DNA of 64,000 nt from Rhodanobacter sp. 7MK24 (GTDB lineage Bacteria > Pseudomonadota > Gammaproteobacteria > Xanthomonadales > Rhodanobacteraceae). Within the stretch, counting starts at the first letter, position 1. Every line of letters begins with the position of its first letter. The stretch is from assembly GCF_014842995.1 (NCBI RefSeq), contig NZ_JACYXL010000008.1, positions 124,001 through 188,000 of the forward strand, given 5' to 3'. Below, in pieces: positions 9,737 to 19,440 of the stretch. A model generated the notes under the pieces. It was not told the origin of the DNA. It did not search any database and saw only the letters and a program-made list of their open reading frames with translations. A program made the position numbers and the translations under genes.

Positions 9737-12193
9737 ATGAACATCTGGCTCACGGAAATCTGGCGCGCGTGGCGCGCCATGCTCCGACGCCCCGGCTACC
9801 TGACGTTGGCCGTCGGCGTGCTGGCGCTCGGCATCGGCGCCAGCGTGGCGGTGTTCGCCCTGGTCAATGCGATGCTGCTGCAGCCGCTGGCGTATCCGCG
9901 CGCCTCCGAGCTGGTGCAGGTGGGGCAGGAAAAGTACGGCGTCGCCTACTGGATATCGCCCAGCGAATACCAGCATCTGCCGCCGCTGCAGGGTGTGCGG
10001 TCGTTGGGGCTGATCGAGGCGGATGCGCTGTCCGTCAACATCGCCGGTGATGGCACGCCCGAGCTGGTGCCGGCTATTCATGCGGATCACGGCTACCTGC
10101 CGACGCTCGAAATCAAACCGCTGCTGGGTCGCAATTTCACGGAGGACGAGGATCGCCCGAACGGCCCGAAGGCGGTGATGCTGAGCCACGGGTTCTGGCT
10201 GCGTCGCTATGGCGGCAACGCCGGCGTGATCGGCCGTGTCCTGTCGATCGAGGGAGTCGCGCACGCCATCGTCGGCGTGCTGCCGGAGGGCGTCGACCTC
10301 AAGCAGGGCGACCTCGTATTGCCTGTCGCTTTTCCGCTCGAGAGCACGGACGACAACAGCAACAATTACCGGGCAATCGCCAGGCTCGCGCCCGGGGCGA
10401 CGGCGGCCTCGGTCGGAGCGGAGGTCGACACGCGGCTGCATGCGGTGTTCGCGGCGAAGCACGACGCCGGAAGCGAGTACATGAGGGGCCTGCGGTTCCG
10501 CGCCGACGATCTCAAGACCGCGATGCGGGTCAATGCGCGGCCGGTGCTGACGATGTTCCTGGCGAGTGCGTCACTGGTGTTGCTGATTGCGTGGGTGAAC
10601 CTCGCCAACCTCATGCTGCTGCGCACCTTGTCGCACGGTCACGATGCGGCGGTGCGGGGGGCGCTGGGCGCATCGTGGGGGCGGCAAGTATCGCCGATGT
10701 TGTCGGAGGGCGTACTGATCGGCCTCGGCGGTACGCTGACGGGGATCGCTCTGGGCTGGCTCGGGCTGAATCTGCTGAGCGGATTGATACCTCCGGAGTG
10801 GTTCGCAGGCAGTCGGCTGCATTTCAGTATCTCGACGGTGGCGGTGGCGTTCTGCCTTGGCATGGCTGCAGCGCTTCTGGCGGCGGCGCTGGGGCTTTGG
10901 CGCGGCCTGTCGGCCATATCGATGGAGGACTTGCGCGCGGGTGGACGCGGCAGTGCGGGGCATCGCGATGGCCCACTGGGACGCGTGCTGGTGATGGCAC
11001 AGGTGGCCCTGGCCGCCACCCTGCTGTGTGCGGCAGGGTTGTTCCTGCACGCGCTGCATGACGCTGCGCATGTTCCGCTCGGATTTTCCAGCAAGGGCGT
11101 ATTTACCTTCGAGTTGGCGCCGGTCAAGGCCGACTATTCCGATGCCGCCTCGCTGCAGCAACTCACGCGGCGACTGCTGGATCGACTGCGCGCGCAGCCC
11201 GGCGTCGAGCGCGCCGCGGTCGGCACAGGCCTGCCGATGGGCGACAAGACGCAGAATTTCTACATGGGCTACGTCCATGCGCCCGGCGCGGAGGACCTGC
11301 TCGCGAACTCTCCCCAGGTTCGCGGTGTCGACCCGGACTATTTCCCGACCTTCGGCATCACTCCACGCGAAGGACGTGGCTTCCAGGATACGGACGTGAG
11401 AGGGGGCGAGCCGGTGGCCATCGTCAACCAGACGCTGGCCCAGCGTCTGTACGGAGGGCATGCGCTGGGCCACGCCATCGACATCGGTACCGCCGAGAAC
11501 AGCGTCGGCGTTCGGCCGTTTTCCGCACGCATCGTCGGTGTCGTCGACGACATCAGTCCGTTCGGTCCCCTGGGTGACCGGGACGGCATCCTGTACCTGT
11601 CGATGCAGCAGGTGCCGGACGATCTGGCGGGCTTGATGCGCAACTACCTGCCGTTGCGTTTCGCACTGCGCGTGCACGGCGATCCGGAAAGCTATCGCGC
11701 CGCCGTCGCTGCCGCCGTCGCCGAGGTGGCGCCCGATCAGCCGATTGCCCACATGCGCAGCATGCAAAGCATCGTCAGCGGCACCACGGACGCCGCCCGC
11801 ATGGATCTGCTGCTGATCGGAATCTTCGCGGTGCTGGCGCTGGCGCTGGCCGCCGCGGGCATCTACGCCGTGGTATCGGTGGCGGTGACATTGCGCGAGC
11901 GCGAATTCGGCGTGCGGCTGGCGCTGGGCGCATCGCCGTCGCGGCTGGTGCGCAGCGTGCTGCGTGGGGCGCTGCTGCAAATCGTTGTCGGGCTGGGCAT
12001 GGGGCTGGGCATCGCCTTCGTCCTGGCAGGCGTGCTGCGCGCCGTCTTGGTGCAGATGCAGCGCAGCGTGTTCGATCCAGCAGTCTTGCTGGTGGTTTGC
12101 CTGTTGTTGATGGCGGTAGGACTGCTGGCCTGCCTGTGGCCGGCGTTGCGCGCATCGCGTGTGCCGCCGATGCGCGCCTTGAGGGGAGAATGA
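9737..12193 (+). CDS. MacB/FtsX-type ABC permease 3
   Basis: A third paralogue of 818 residues, starting MNIWLTEIWRAWRAMLRRPG after a purine-rich leader (GAAGAGGCGATTCGCAC). The domain order is the same: helix 1, periplasmic domain, FtsX block from about residue 271, second half from about 414 and final FtsX block from about 688 ending in a short basic tail (MRALRGE). The stop codon overlaps the start of permease 4 in an ATGA, so translation of the two is coupled. It is closer to permease 2 than to permease 4 by eye, notably in the middle segments (GVFTFELAPVKADYSDAASL versus GVLTFELAPVKTTYPDAASV). Confidence 0.88.
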   Translation: MNIWLTEIWRAWRAMLRRPGYLTLAVGVLALGIGASVAVFALVNAMLLQPLAYPRASELVQVGQEKYGVAYWISPSEYQHLPPLQGVRSLGLIEADALSVNIAGDGTPELVPAIHADHGYLPTLEIKPLLGRNFTEDEDRPNGPKAVMLSHGFWLRRYGGNAGVIGRVLSIEGVAHAIVGVLPEGVDLKQGDLVLPVAFPLESTDDNSNNYRAIARLAPGATAASVGAEVDTRLHAVFAAKHDAGSEYMRGLRFRADDLKTAMRVNARPVLTMFLASASLVLLIAWVNLANLMLLRTLSHGHDAAVRGALGASWGRQVSPMLSEGVLIGLGGTLTGIALGWLGLNLLSGLIPPEWFAGSRLHFSISTVAVAFCLGMAAALLAAALGLWRGLSAISMEDLRAGGRGSAGHRDGPLGRVLVMAQVALAATLLCAAGLFLHALHDAAHVPLGFSSKGVFTFELAPVKADYSDAASLQQLTRRLLDRLRAQPGVERAAVGTGLPMGDKTQNFYMGYVHAPGAEDLLANSPQVRGVDPDYFPTFGITPREGRGFQDTDVRGGEPVAIVNQTLAQRLYGGHALGHAIDIGTAENSVGVRPFSARIVGVVDDISPFGPLGDRDGILYLSMQQVPDDLAGLMRNYLPLRFALRVHGDPESYRAAVAAAVAEVAPDQPIAHMRSMQSIVSGTTDAARMDLLLIGIFAVLALALAAAGIYAVVSVAVTLREREFGVRLALGASPSRLVRSVLRGALLQIVVGLGMGLGIAFVLAGVLRAVLVQMQRSVFDPAVLLVVCLLLMAVGLLACLWPALRASRVPPMRALRGE

Positions 12194-14616
12194 AGATGAT
12201 CGTGCGCGAATTCCGCGAGGCATGGCGACGGTTGATGCGACGACCGGGCTACGCCTTGCTGTCGGTGGGGATGCTGGGCGTCGGGCTGGGCGTGGTGCTG
12301 TTCCTGTTCGGCCTGGTCAACACGATGATCCTGCGGCCGCTGCCGTTTCCGCAGGCCGACCGGCTGATTGCGATTGGCGAGCAGCCGTCCAACGGCTACG
12401 GCATCGGCAGCATCAACAGCGACCAGTACCTGCAGTTGCAGGGGCATCTGCGCAGCGTGGACATGTACGGTGCCTATGCCACCGCGGGCTTCAACCTGGA
12501 CAATGGTGGCGGCGCGAACTTTTCGCGCGGCAGCCTGCTCACCGCCTCGATGATGCAACTGCTGGGCGTGAAGCCCATTCTCGGCCGCGGCTTCATCGCC
12601 TCCGACGAGGTGCCGGGCGCGGCGCCCGTGGTGCTGCTGGGTGACGCGCTATGGCGGCACGATTTCCATGCCGACCCGCACATCGTGGGGCGTGCGGTGC
12701 AGGTGGATGGCGAACCGGCCACGGTGATCGGGGTGCTGCCGGCAGATTTCGGTTTTCCGCAGGCCAGCCGGTTGTGGATGCCGCTGCAGCTGAGACAGCG
12801 GCAGTATCTAGACATCCAGGGTGTGGCCAGGTTGCTGCCGTCCGTCAACCTGGCGCAGGCGCGCGCGGAACTCGCCGCGCGGTCGGATGCGATGCAGCTT
12901 GCCCTGCCGGCGGATCAGCGCGGGCCTTCGCTGACGATCAAGCCGTTGGCCCTGAGCTTCATGCCCGAGAACATCCGTGGCTGGGTGTGGATGATGTTCG
13001 GCGCTACCGGACTGGTGCTGCTGCTGGCCTGCGTCAACGTGGCAAACCTGCAACTGGTGCAGACCCTGAACCGGCGCCGCGAGCTGGCCCTGCGCAGCGC
13101 GCTGGGCAGCGGCCACGGGCGCCTGATGGTCGGCGTGCTGGTGGAAAGCCTGCTGCTCAGCGTGGCGGCATTGGCGGTGGCCGTGCCGATCATGCAATTC
13201 GGCAATCGCTGGCTGGTCGGCGTGTTCATCGCCAGCGACAACCCACCGAACATGTTCCTCCGCTTCGGCATTGACGGCCGGGTGCTGCTGTTCGGCTTCG
13301 GCGTGGCCGTGCTGTGCACCGCGCTTGCCGGGCTGGTGCCTGCCTGGCGTGCTGCGCGCGCCGACGACCTGCAGGATGCACTCCGCGACGGCAGCAAGGG
13401 CTCAGGCAGCGGCTTCGTCCAGGTGGCGAAGGTGCTGGTAGTGGCCGAGGTGGTGCTGACCGTGGTGTTGCTGGTGGGCGCGGGCACGTTCGTGCGGGCG
13501 CTGGGCGCGTTGCTGGCGGAGCGCTCGGCGGGCGCCACGCATGCTGCGCAAGTGCTCACCGCGGACGTGGTCTTGCCGTCGGCCCGCTATGCGGGCGATG
13601 CGCAACGCATCCGCTTCCTGGATACCGTGGTCGAACGCCTGCGTAGCGATCCCGTCGTGGCCGACGCTTCCGCTTCGGACACCATTCCGAGCGCTGCATT
13701 GGGCAGCCACGAAGACGTTTCCCTGCCGGGCCGGCCGCAGCCGTCCGACGGTTGGCCGCGAGTACAGATGGGCATCGTCGATCCGCATTTCCTCGCCACC
13801 TATGGCGTGCATCTGCGTGCGGGGCGCTTCTTCGATGCGCGCGACCGCGCGGACAGCCCGCCGGTAGCCGTGGTCGACGCCAAGCTGGCCGAGGCGATGT
13901 GGCCGCATGGCGATGCGCTGGGCCGCAAGCTGGTGTTGTGGCCGGGTCGCATGCAGGCCCTCACGCTCACCGTCGTCGGCGTGATCGAACCGCTGCAGCT
14001 GGACAGCGCGCTGGAAAAGCCGCTGCCCGGCCTGCTGCTGCCGCTGGAGCAATCGGCGGGCCAGGGACCGCTGCGCCGCGGCATGGGGCTGGCGGTGCGC
14101 ACGCATGCCGATGCGGAAACCTATGCACGGCAACTGGCCGCCGTGGTGCGCGAGGTGGACCCGCAAGTGGTGGTCCACGCGATGTACAGCCAGGCAAGAG
14201 CGATGGCGATATCGCGCCTCAGGATGCTGGTGTTGACCGAGGTGTTCGCGGTGCTCGGGGTGGTCGCGCTGCTGCTGGCCGGTGCAGGCCTGTACGGCGT
14301 GCTGGCGTTCTCGGTGGCGCAGCGCACGCGCGAGCTCGGCATCCGCCGCGCGATCGGCGCCGGGCATGGCGCCATCGTGCGCACGGTGGCGCGGCAACTG
14401 GCGTGGCAGCTCGGGCTTGGGCTGAGCATCGGCGTGCTGCTGGCCGTGCCGTGCTCGGGCGTGCTGGCCGATCCGGGTCTGCATACGCGCGCGCGCGATC
14501 CGGCGGTGTTCTTGCCGGTGCTGCTGCTGGTGGTCGGCGTTTCCGCGTTCGCCGCGCTGGTGCCGCTGCTGCGTGCGCTGCGCGTCGATCCGGCGGTCGC
14601 CTTGCGCTACGAGTGA
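12190..14616 (+). CDS. MacB/FtsX-type ABC permease 4 (divergent)
   Basis: An 808-residue permease with the same duplicated FtsX/MacB_PCD layout but clearly more divergent: it begins MKMIVREFREAWRRLMRRPG and its periplasmic domains share little with the other three. FtsX blocks start near residues 265 (GLVLLLACVNVANLQLVQTL) and 675, the latter with the conserved RTRELGIRRAIGAGHG coupling motif. The start at 12190 overlaps the stop of permease 3 (ATGA); a longer in-frame ATG at 12097 would lie inside permease 3 and is unlikely. Sixteen bases separate its stop from the response-regulator start. The divergence suggests an older partner that may form heterodimers with the other permeases (inference). 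Confidence 0.87.
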   Translation: MKMIVREFREAWRRLMRRPGYALLSVGMLGVGLGVVLFLFGLVNTMILRPLPFPQADRLIAIGEQPSNGYGIGSINSDQYLQLQGHLRSVDMYGAYATAGFNLDNGGGANFSRGSLLTASMMQLLGVKPILGRGFIASDEVPGAAPVVLLGDALWRHDFHADPHIVGRAVQVDGEPATVIGVLPADFGFPQASRLWMPLQLRQRQYLDIQGVARLLPSVNLAQARAELAARSDAMQLALPADQRGPSLTIKPLALSFMPENIRGWVWMMFGATGLVLLLACVNVANLQLVQTLNRRRELALRSALGSGHGRLMVGVLVESLLLSVAALAVAVPIMQFGNRWLVGVFIASDNPPNMFLRFGIDGRVLLFGFGVAVLCTALAGLVPAWRAARADDLQDALRDGSKGSGSGFVQVAKVLVVAEVVLTVVLLVGAGTFVRALGALLAERSAGATHAAQVLTADVVLPSARYAGDAQRIRFLDTVVERLRSDPVVADASASDTIPSAALGSHEDVSLPGRPQPSDGWPRVQMGIVDPHFLATYGVHLRAGRFFDARDRADSPPVAVVDAKLAEAMWPHGDALGRKLVLWPGRMQALTLTVVGVIEPLQLDSALEKPLPGLLLPLEQSAGQGPLRRGMGLAVRTHADAETYARQLAAVVREVDPQVVVHAMYSQARAMAISRLRMLVLTEVFAVLGVVALLLAGAGLYGVLAFSVAQRTRELGIRRAIGAGHGAIVRTVARQLAWQLGLGLSIGVLLAVPCSGVLADPGLHTRARDPAVFLPVLLLVVGVSAFAALVPLLRALRVDPAVALRYE

Positions 14617-14632
14617 CCTCTACACTGCGCGG

Positions 14633-16036
14633 ATGAACGAACGCATGGCGCGTGAATCGAACCCCACTGTCCTGATCGCCGACGACCAGGCCGACGTGCG
14701 CGAGGCCTTGCGCCTGTTGTTGAAGGCCGAGGGCATTGCCAGCGTCGGCGTGGCCGACCCGGCGGCGGCGGTGGAGGCCGCCCGCAGGCGCGAATTCGCC
14801 TGTGCGCTGATCGATTGCAACTATTCGCGCGACACCACTTCGGGCGAGGAGGGTTTGAACCTGCTGGAGCGCTTGCGCCAGCTCTCGCCCGACTTGCCGG
14901 TGGTGACGATGACGGCATGGGGCAACGTGCCGCTCACGGTGGAGGCGATGCGCCGCGGCGCCGCCGATTTCATCGAGAAGCCGTGGGACAACGCGCGCCT
15001 CGCCAGCGTGCTGCGCACGCAGATCGCCTTGGCCGAAGGCACGCGCAAGCAACGCCGGCTGGAGGCGGAGAACGCACTGTTGCGCGGCGAGGCGGGCGAG
15101 GACTTCGTCGCCGAATCGCCGGCGATGCGCCGCGTGGTGGCGCTGGTCGAACGCATCGCGGGCAGCGACGCCAACGTGCTGGTGCTGGGCGAGAACGGCA
15201 CCGGCAAAGGGGTGATTGCGCAACTGCTGCACCAGCGCTCGCCGCGCGCGGCAAGCTCGCTGGTCAAGGTGAACATGGGCGGCATTGCCGAGAGCGTGTT
15301 CGAATCGGAGATGTTCGGCCACGTGCGCGGCGCCTACACTGACGCCAAGAGCGAGCGCATCGGCCGCTTCGAACTGGCCGACGGCGGCACGCTGTTCCTC
15401 GACGAAGTGGGCAACGTGCCGGCTTCGCAGCAGCCGAAGCTGCTGCGCGTGCTGGAGGACGGCGAATTCGAGCGCCTGGGTTCCTCGCGCACGCAGAAGA
15501 CGGACGTGCGGCTGGTCTCGGCCACCAACGCGGACCTGCTCGCCGAGGTGGCCGCGGGGCGCTTCCGCAGGGATCTGCTCTACCGCCTAAACACGCTGGA
15601 AGTGCGCCTGCCGCCGTTGCGCGATCGCGTGGAAGACATCCTGCCGCTGGCGCGCGCCTTTCTTGCCCGCAACGCGCAACGATACGGGCGCGACGGGCTG
15701 CGGCTGGCGCCTTCGGCGGAACGTGCGCTGATGGCGTGGCGCTGGCCTGGCAACGTGCGCGAGCTGCAGCACCTGATGGAGCGTGCTGCGTTGCTCGCCG
15801 AGCACGCCGAGGTGGGGGCGGCGGCGCTGGCCTTCGGCGAGGCCGCCGCGCAGCCCGCAACCGATCTCGACGGCATGACGCTGGAGCAGGCCGAGGCGCA
15901 TCTGGTGCAGCGTGCGCTGGAACGCTTCGACGGCAACCTGCAGCGCGCCGCCGACGCGCTGGGCATCACCCGGCAGTCGTTGTACCGGCGGTTGGACAAG
16001 CACGACCTGCGCGACGGCGCCGTCGATGCCGACTGA
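14633..16036 (+). CDS. NtrC-family response regulator with variant GAFTGA loop
   Basis: A 467-residue regulator with three domains. The receiver (1-125) has acidic pocket D17/D18, phospho-acceptor D61 in LIDCNY and K116 in EKPW. The AAA+ domain (about 155-390) has Walker A GENGTGKG at 186-193 and Walker B TLFLDEVG. The C-terminal Fis-type HTH ([20 protein letters not shown]) binds DNA. The sigma-54 contact loop reads GAYTDA (233-238) instead of GAFTGA; the glycine-to-aspartate change is unusual but, from memory, occurs in relatives near similar ABC clusters. ATG 14633 is preferred over an upstream frame opening because the receiver starts right after it. It overlaps the kinase gene by 11 bp and probably activates the cluster's own sigma-54 promoter when phosphorylated. 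Confidence 0.92.
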   Translation: MNERMARESNPTVLIADDQADVREALRLLLKAEGIASVGVADPAAAVEAARRREFACALIDCNYSRDTTSGEEGLNLLERLRQLSPDLPVVTMTAWGNVPLTVEAMRRGAADFIEKPWDNARLASVLRTQIALAEGTRKQRRLEAENALLRGEAGEDFVAESPAMRRVVALVERIAGSDANVLVLGENGTGKGVIAQLLHQRSPRAASSLVKVNMGGIAESVFESEMFGHVRGAYTDAKSERIGRFELADGGTLFLDEVGNVPASQQPKLLRVLEDGEFERLGSSRTQKTDVRLVSATNADLLAEVAAGRFRRDLLYRLNTLEVRLPPLRDRVEDILPLARAFLARNAQRYGRDGLRLAPSAERALMAWRWPGNVRELQHLMERAALLAEHAEVGAAALAFGEAAAQPATDLDGMTLEQAEAHLVQRALERFDGNLQRAADALGITRQSLYRRLDKHDLRDGAVDAD

Positions 16037-17378
16037 GCAACCCGTGCAGCGCGCCGGCCGCATGCCGCGGTTCGAGCGGCGCGTGCTGCTCGGCAGCCTG
16101 CTGGTGGCGACGCCTCCCTTGCTTGCCTCGCTGGCGCTCGCCTGGATACCTATGGGCGAGCCGTTGCGCTGGACATGCGTGGCCGTCGCCGTTGCCGCCG
16201 CCTTGCTGCTTGCGCGCTGGCAATACCACCGTGTGGTGTTCCCGCTGTACACGTTGTCCGGCCTGTTGGAGGCATTGCGCCAAGGCGACTACAGCCTGCG
16301 CGGCGTGCACGGCGGCGTGCTGGGCGATGCGATCTACGACATCAACGCGCTGGCCGAGCGGCTGCAGCGCGAGCGGCTGGAGTTCGAGGAATCCTCCTAT
16401 CTGCTCGGCAAGACGCTGGCGGCGCTGGACAGCGCGGTGTTCGTATTCGACGAGGGCCAGCGGCTGCGCTTGCTCAACCCGGCGGCGCAGCGCCTGCTGG
16501 ATGCCGAGCGTCATCGCCTGTTCGGCCTCAGCGCTGCGGAGCTCGGTCTGGCTCCGCTGCTGGATGGGCCGGCCGCGCGCCTGCTCAGGCATGTATTCCC
16601 GGGGCGCAGCGGGCGCTTCGAGATCCGCCATGCGGCGTTGCGCAGCGGCGGACGCGGCGGCCGGCTGCTGGTGATCAACGACGTCGGCCGCGTGCTGCGC
16701 GAAGAGGAGCGTGCGGCGTGGCAGCGTCTGTTGCGCGTGCTGGGCCACGAGGTGAACAACTCGCTGGCGCCGATCCAGTCGATGGCCGGTACCTTGGCCA
16801 CGCTGGTCGCCCGCGATCCCCTGCCGGAAGACTGGCGCGAAGATTTCCGCGGCGGGCTGGAACTGATCGGCCATCGCGCCGAGGCCCTGGGGCGCTTCCT
16901 TTCCAGCTACAGCAAACTGGCGCGCCTGCCGCCACCGCAGCCGCAAGAGGTGGAGTTGTCCGCGCTGTTGGCGAAACTGGCGAAGCTGGAACAACGCATG
17001 GCGGTGACGGTGGAAGCAGGCGAGCCGCTGACGGTGGCGGCAGACCCCGATCAGCTCGAGCAGGCGTTGATCAACCTCGTGCGCAATGCGGTGGAAGCCT
17101 CGCTTCCGGATGGCGGCGTGCGGCTGCGCTGGTGCCGCGACGGCGAGTGCGCCGTGATCGAAGTGGAAGACGACGGCCCCGGACCGCCGCCCAGCGACAA
17201 CCTGTTCGTGCCGTTCTTCACCACCAAGCCCGGCGGTTCCGGCATCGGCCTGGCGCTGGCGCGTCAGATCGCCGAGGCGCACGAGGGCGGCGTGGCCTTG
17301 GTGGCGCGGGACGATGCGCGTGGCGCATTGGCGCGGCTGTGGTTGCCGAACCGCGTCGCGCCAGGGGAGCAGGGATAG
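16026..17378 (+). CDS. NtrY-like membrane sensor histidine kinase
   Basis: A 450-residue kinase that should phosphorylate the response regulator encoded just upstream (11-bp overlap). Two membrane helices (about residues 20-41 and 49-64) enclose only a few periplasmic residues, so the signal is probably sensed within the membrane or through the ABC complex. Then come a HAMP-like linker, a PAS-like domain (about 125-220), the H-box LGHEVNNSLAPIQ with phospho-acceptor H241, an N-box (ALINLVRNAVEAS) and ATP-lid motifs VEDDGPGPP and GSGIGLALARQ. This H-box type (HEVNN) is usual in NtrY/NtrB-like kinases working with sigma-54 activators. Start 16026 is chosen because the longer frame lies wholly within the regulator gene. 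Confidence 0.92.
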   Translation: MPTEQPVQRAGRMPRFERRVLLGSLLVATPPLLASLALAWIPMGEPLRWTCVAVAVAAALLLARWQYHRVVFPLYTLSGLLEALRQGDYSLRGVHGGVLGDAIYDINALAERLQRERLEFEESSYLLGKTLAALDSAVFVFDEGQRLRLLNPAAQRLLDAERHRLFGLSAAELGLAPLLDGPAARLLRHVFPGRSGRFEIRHAALRSGGRGGRLLVINDVGRVLREEERAAWQRLLRVLGHEVNNSLAPIQSMAGTLATLVARDPLPEDWREDFRGGLELIGHRAEALGRFLSSYSKLARLPPPQPQEVELSALLAKLAKLEQRMAVTVEAGEPLTVAADPDQLEQALINLVRNAVEASLPDGGVRLRWCRDGECAVIEVEDDGPGPPPSDNLFVPFFTTKPGGSGIGLALARQIAEAHEGGVALVARDDARGALARLWLPNRVAPGEQG

Positions 17379-17386
17379 GTCGCGCG

Positions 17387-19249
17387 TCAGCCGTCCAGTT
17401 CGGCCCAGCGCGTGTAGGCGCTTTCCAGCTCATGCTGCAGCTTCGCCAGCGATTCGTTCGCCTTGACGATGGCGGCGCTGTCCTGCTGGAAGAACGACGG
17501 ATCGTTCATCGCTTCGCCGCGTGCGGCGATGTCGGCTTCGAGCTGTTCGATGCGCATGGGCAGTTGTTCCAGTTCGCGCTGGTCCTTGTAGCTCAGCTTG
17601 CGCTTGGCTTCCGGCGCGGGAGCGGGCGCAGGCGTCTGGCTTCTTGCAGCCTGGGTGGGAGCCGATGCGGCCGCCGCGGACCGTTGCCGCAGCCAGTCGC
17701 TGTAGCCGCCGACGTATTCGGCCACCCTGCCTTCGCCTTCCAACACCAGCGTGCTGGATACCACGTTGTCGAGGAAGGCGCGGTCGTGCGAGACCAGCAG
17801 CAGGGTGCCCTGGTAGCCGGCGAGCAGTTCTTCCAGCAGCTCCAGCGTTTCCACGTCAAGGTCGTTGGTGGGTTCGTCCATCACCAGTAGGTTCGACGGC
17901 TGCGCGAACAGCTTGGCCAGCAGCAGGCGGTTGCGTTCGCCGCCGGAGAGCCGCGTGATCGGTGCGCGGGCGCGTTCGGGCGAGAACAGGAAATCCTGCA
18001 GATAACCGATGATGTGTTTGCGCTGGCCGTCGAGCTCGATGTATTCGCGGCCCTCGGCCACGTTGTCCAACGCGTTCTGCGTATCGTCCAGCTGCAGGCG
18101 GTGCTGGTCGAAGTAGGCTATCTGGATGCCGGTGCCCAGCGTGGCGTTGCCGCGTTCGGGCTTGAGTTCGCCCAGCATGATCTTCAGCAGGGTGCTCTTG
18201 CCCGCACCGTTGGGGCCGACGATACCCACGCGGTCGCCACGCAGGATGGTCGTGCTCAGGTCGTCGATCAGCACGCGGCCGCCGTAGCTCTGGTGCACGT
18301 GCTCGAGATCGATCACCTTCTTGCCGGAGGCCTGCGCGTTGGCGGCGGTCATCTTCACGTTGCCGGACAATTCGCGGCGCTCTGCGCGTTCCACGCGCAA
18401 GGCTTTCAGTGCGCGCACGCGGCCTTCGTTGCGTGTGCGGCGGGCCTTGATGCCCTGGCGGATCCACACTTCTTCCTGCGCCAGCTTCTTGTCGAACAGC
18501 GCATTGGCCTGCGCTTCGGCGTGCAGGCGCTCCTCGCGGCGGCGCAGGTAGTTATCGTAGTCGCCGGGCCAGTCGGTGAGCTGGCCGCGGTCGATCTCCA
18601 CGATGCGAGTGGCCAATGCCTGCAGGAAGCTGCGGTCGTGGGTGACGAAGAGCAGGCTGCCGTCGAAGGATTTCAGGAAGCCTTCCAGCCAGCCGATGGC
18701 TTCGATGTCGAGGTGGTTGGTGGGCTCGTCCAGCAGCAGCACGTCGGGCTTGCGCACCAGCGCCTGAGCCAGCAGCACGCGGCGCTTCATGCCGCCGGAA
18801 AGCGCGGCGAAGTCGGTGTCGGCGGGCAGTTCGAGCCGGGTCAGCACCTCGGTGACGCGGCGGTCGAGATCCCAGCCATGGCGGGCTTCGATCTGCGTCT
18901 GCACCTCGCCCAACGCATCCAGGTCGCCTTCGTGCAGCAGATGGTGATAACGCGCTAGCAACTGGCCGAGGTCGCCTAGGCCTTGCGCCACCACGTCGAA
19001 CACGCTGCCGGCGGTGCCCTGCGGCACCTCCTGCGCCATGCGCGCGATGACGACGCCGGTCTGTACGCGCACTTCGCCGTCGTCGGCTTTCAGCTCGCCG
19101 GCGATCAGCTTCATCAGGGTGGATTTGCCTTCGCCGTTGCGACCGACGATGCACACGCGCTCGTTGCGGTCGATCGACAAATCGACGTGTTCGAGCAGGA
19201 GGGGGCCGCCGATGCTGAAATCGACGCGATGGAGTTGGATCAGGGACAT
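17387..19249 (-). CDS. uup: ABC-F ATPase Uup
   Basis: A soluble 620-residue ABC-F protein with two ATPase cassettes and no membrane domain. Members of this subfamily bind ribosomes or branched DNA, and Uup affects replication-linked recombination and transposon excision in E. coli. Cassette 1 has Walker A GRNGEGKST, signature LSGGMKRR and Walker B VLLLDEPTNHLD; cassette 2 has GPNGAGKST, LSGGERNR and LLVMDEPTNDLD. The charged interdomain linker is followed by an unusual Pro/Ala-rich stretch and a C-terminal coiled coil (KDQRELEQLPMRIEQLEADI), the mark of Uup within ABC-F. Its stop lies 8 bases from the kinase stop of the convergent efflux cluster. Confidence 0.93.
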   Translation of the reverse strand: MSLIQLHRVDFSIGGPLLLEHVDLSIDRNERVCIVGRNGEGKSTLMKLIAGELKADDGEVRVQTGVVIARMAQEVPQGTAGSVFDVVAQGLGDLGQLLARYHHLLHEGDLDALGEVQTQIEARHGWDLDRRVTEVLTRLELPADTDFAALSGGMKRRVLLAQALVRKPDVLLLDEPTNHLDIEAIGWLEGFLKSFDGSLLFVTHDRSFLQALATRIVEIDRGQLTDWPGDYDNYLRRREERLHAEAQANALFDKKLAQEEVWIRQGIKARRTRNEGRVRALKALRVERAERRELSGNVKMTAANAQASGKKVIDLEHVHQSYGGRVLIDDLSTTILRGDRVGIVGPNGAGKSTLLKIMLGELKPERGNATLGTGIQIAYFDQHRLQLDDTQNALDNVAEGREYIELDGQRKHIIGYLQDFLFSPERARAPITRLSGGERNRLLLAKLFAQPSNLLVMDEPTNDLDVETLELLEELLAGYQGTLLLVSHDRAFLDNVVSSTLVLEGEGRVAEYVGGYSDWLRQRSAAAASAPTQAARSQTPAPAPAPEAKRKLSYKDQRELEQLPMRIEQLEADIAARGEAMNDPSFFQQDSAAIVKANESLAKLQHELESAYTRWAELDG

Positions 19250-19440
19250 CCGGCCATTCTAGCTGGCGACCGTGCGAATGCCGCTGCATGCGCTTGCGAA
19301 TGGCTTGAACAATCCGTTGTGGAACATGGATTTAACGAAATTATTTCAAGTCTTGCCTGTAGAAATTTTCGCCACCTTGGGTTAAGGTCGCGGCCACGTG
19401 GGGTTTCCATTTGGTTGCAGTTTGTTTGCGAGGAAGTCGG

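Noticed and set aside
8837-12223. Two minus-strand frames of 541 and 550 codons
   Set aside because: Both lie opposite permeases 2 and 3 and share the His/Arg/Gln-rich composition of shadow frames.
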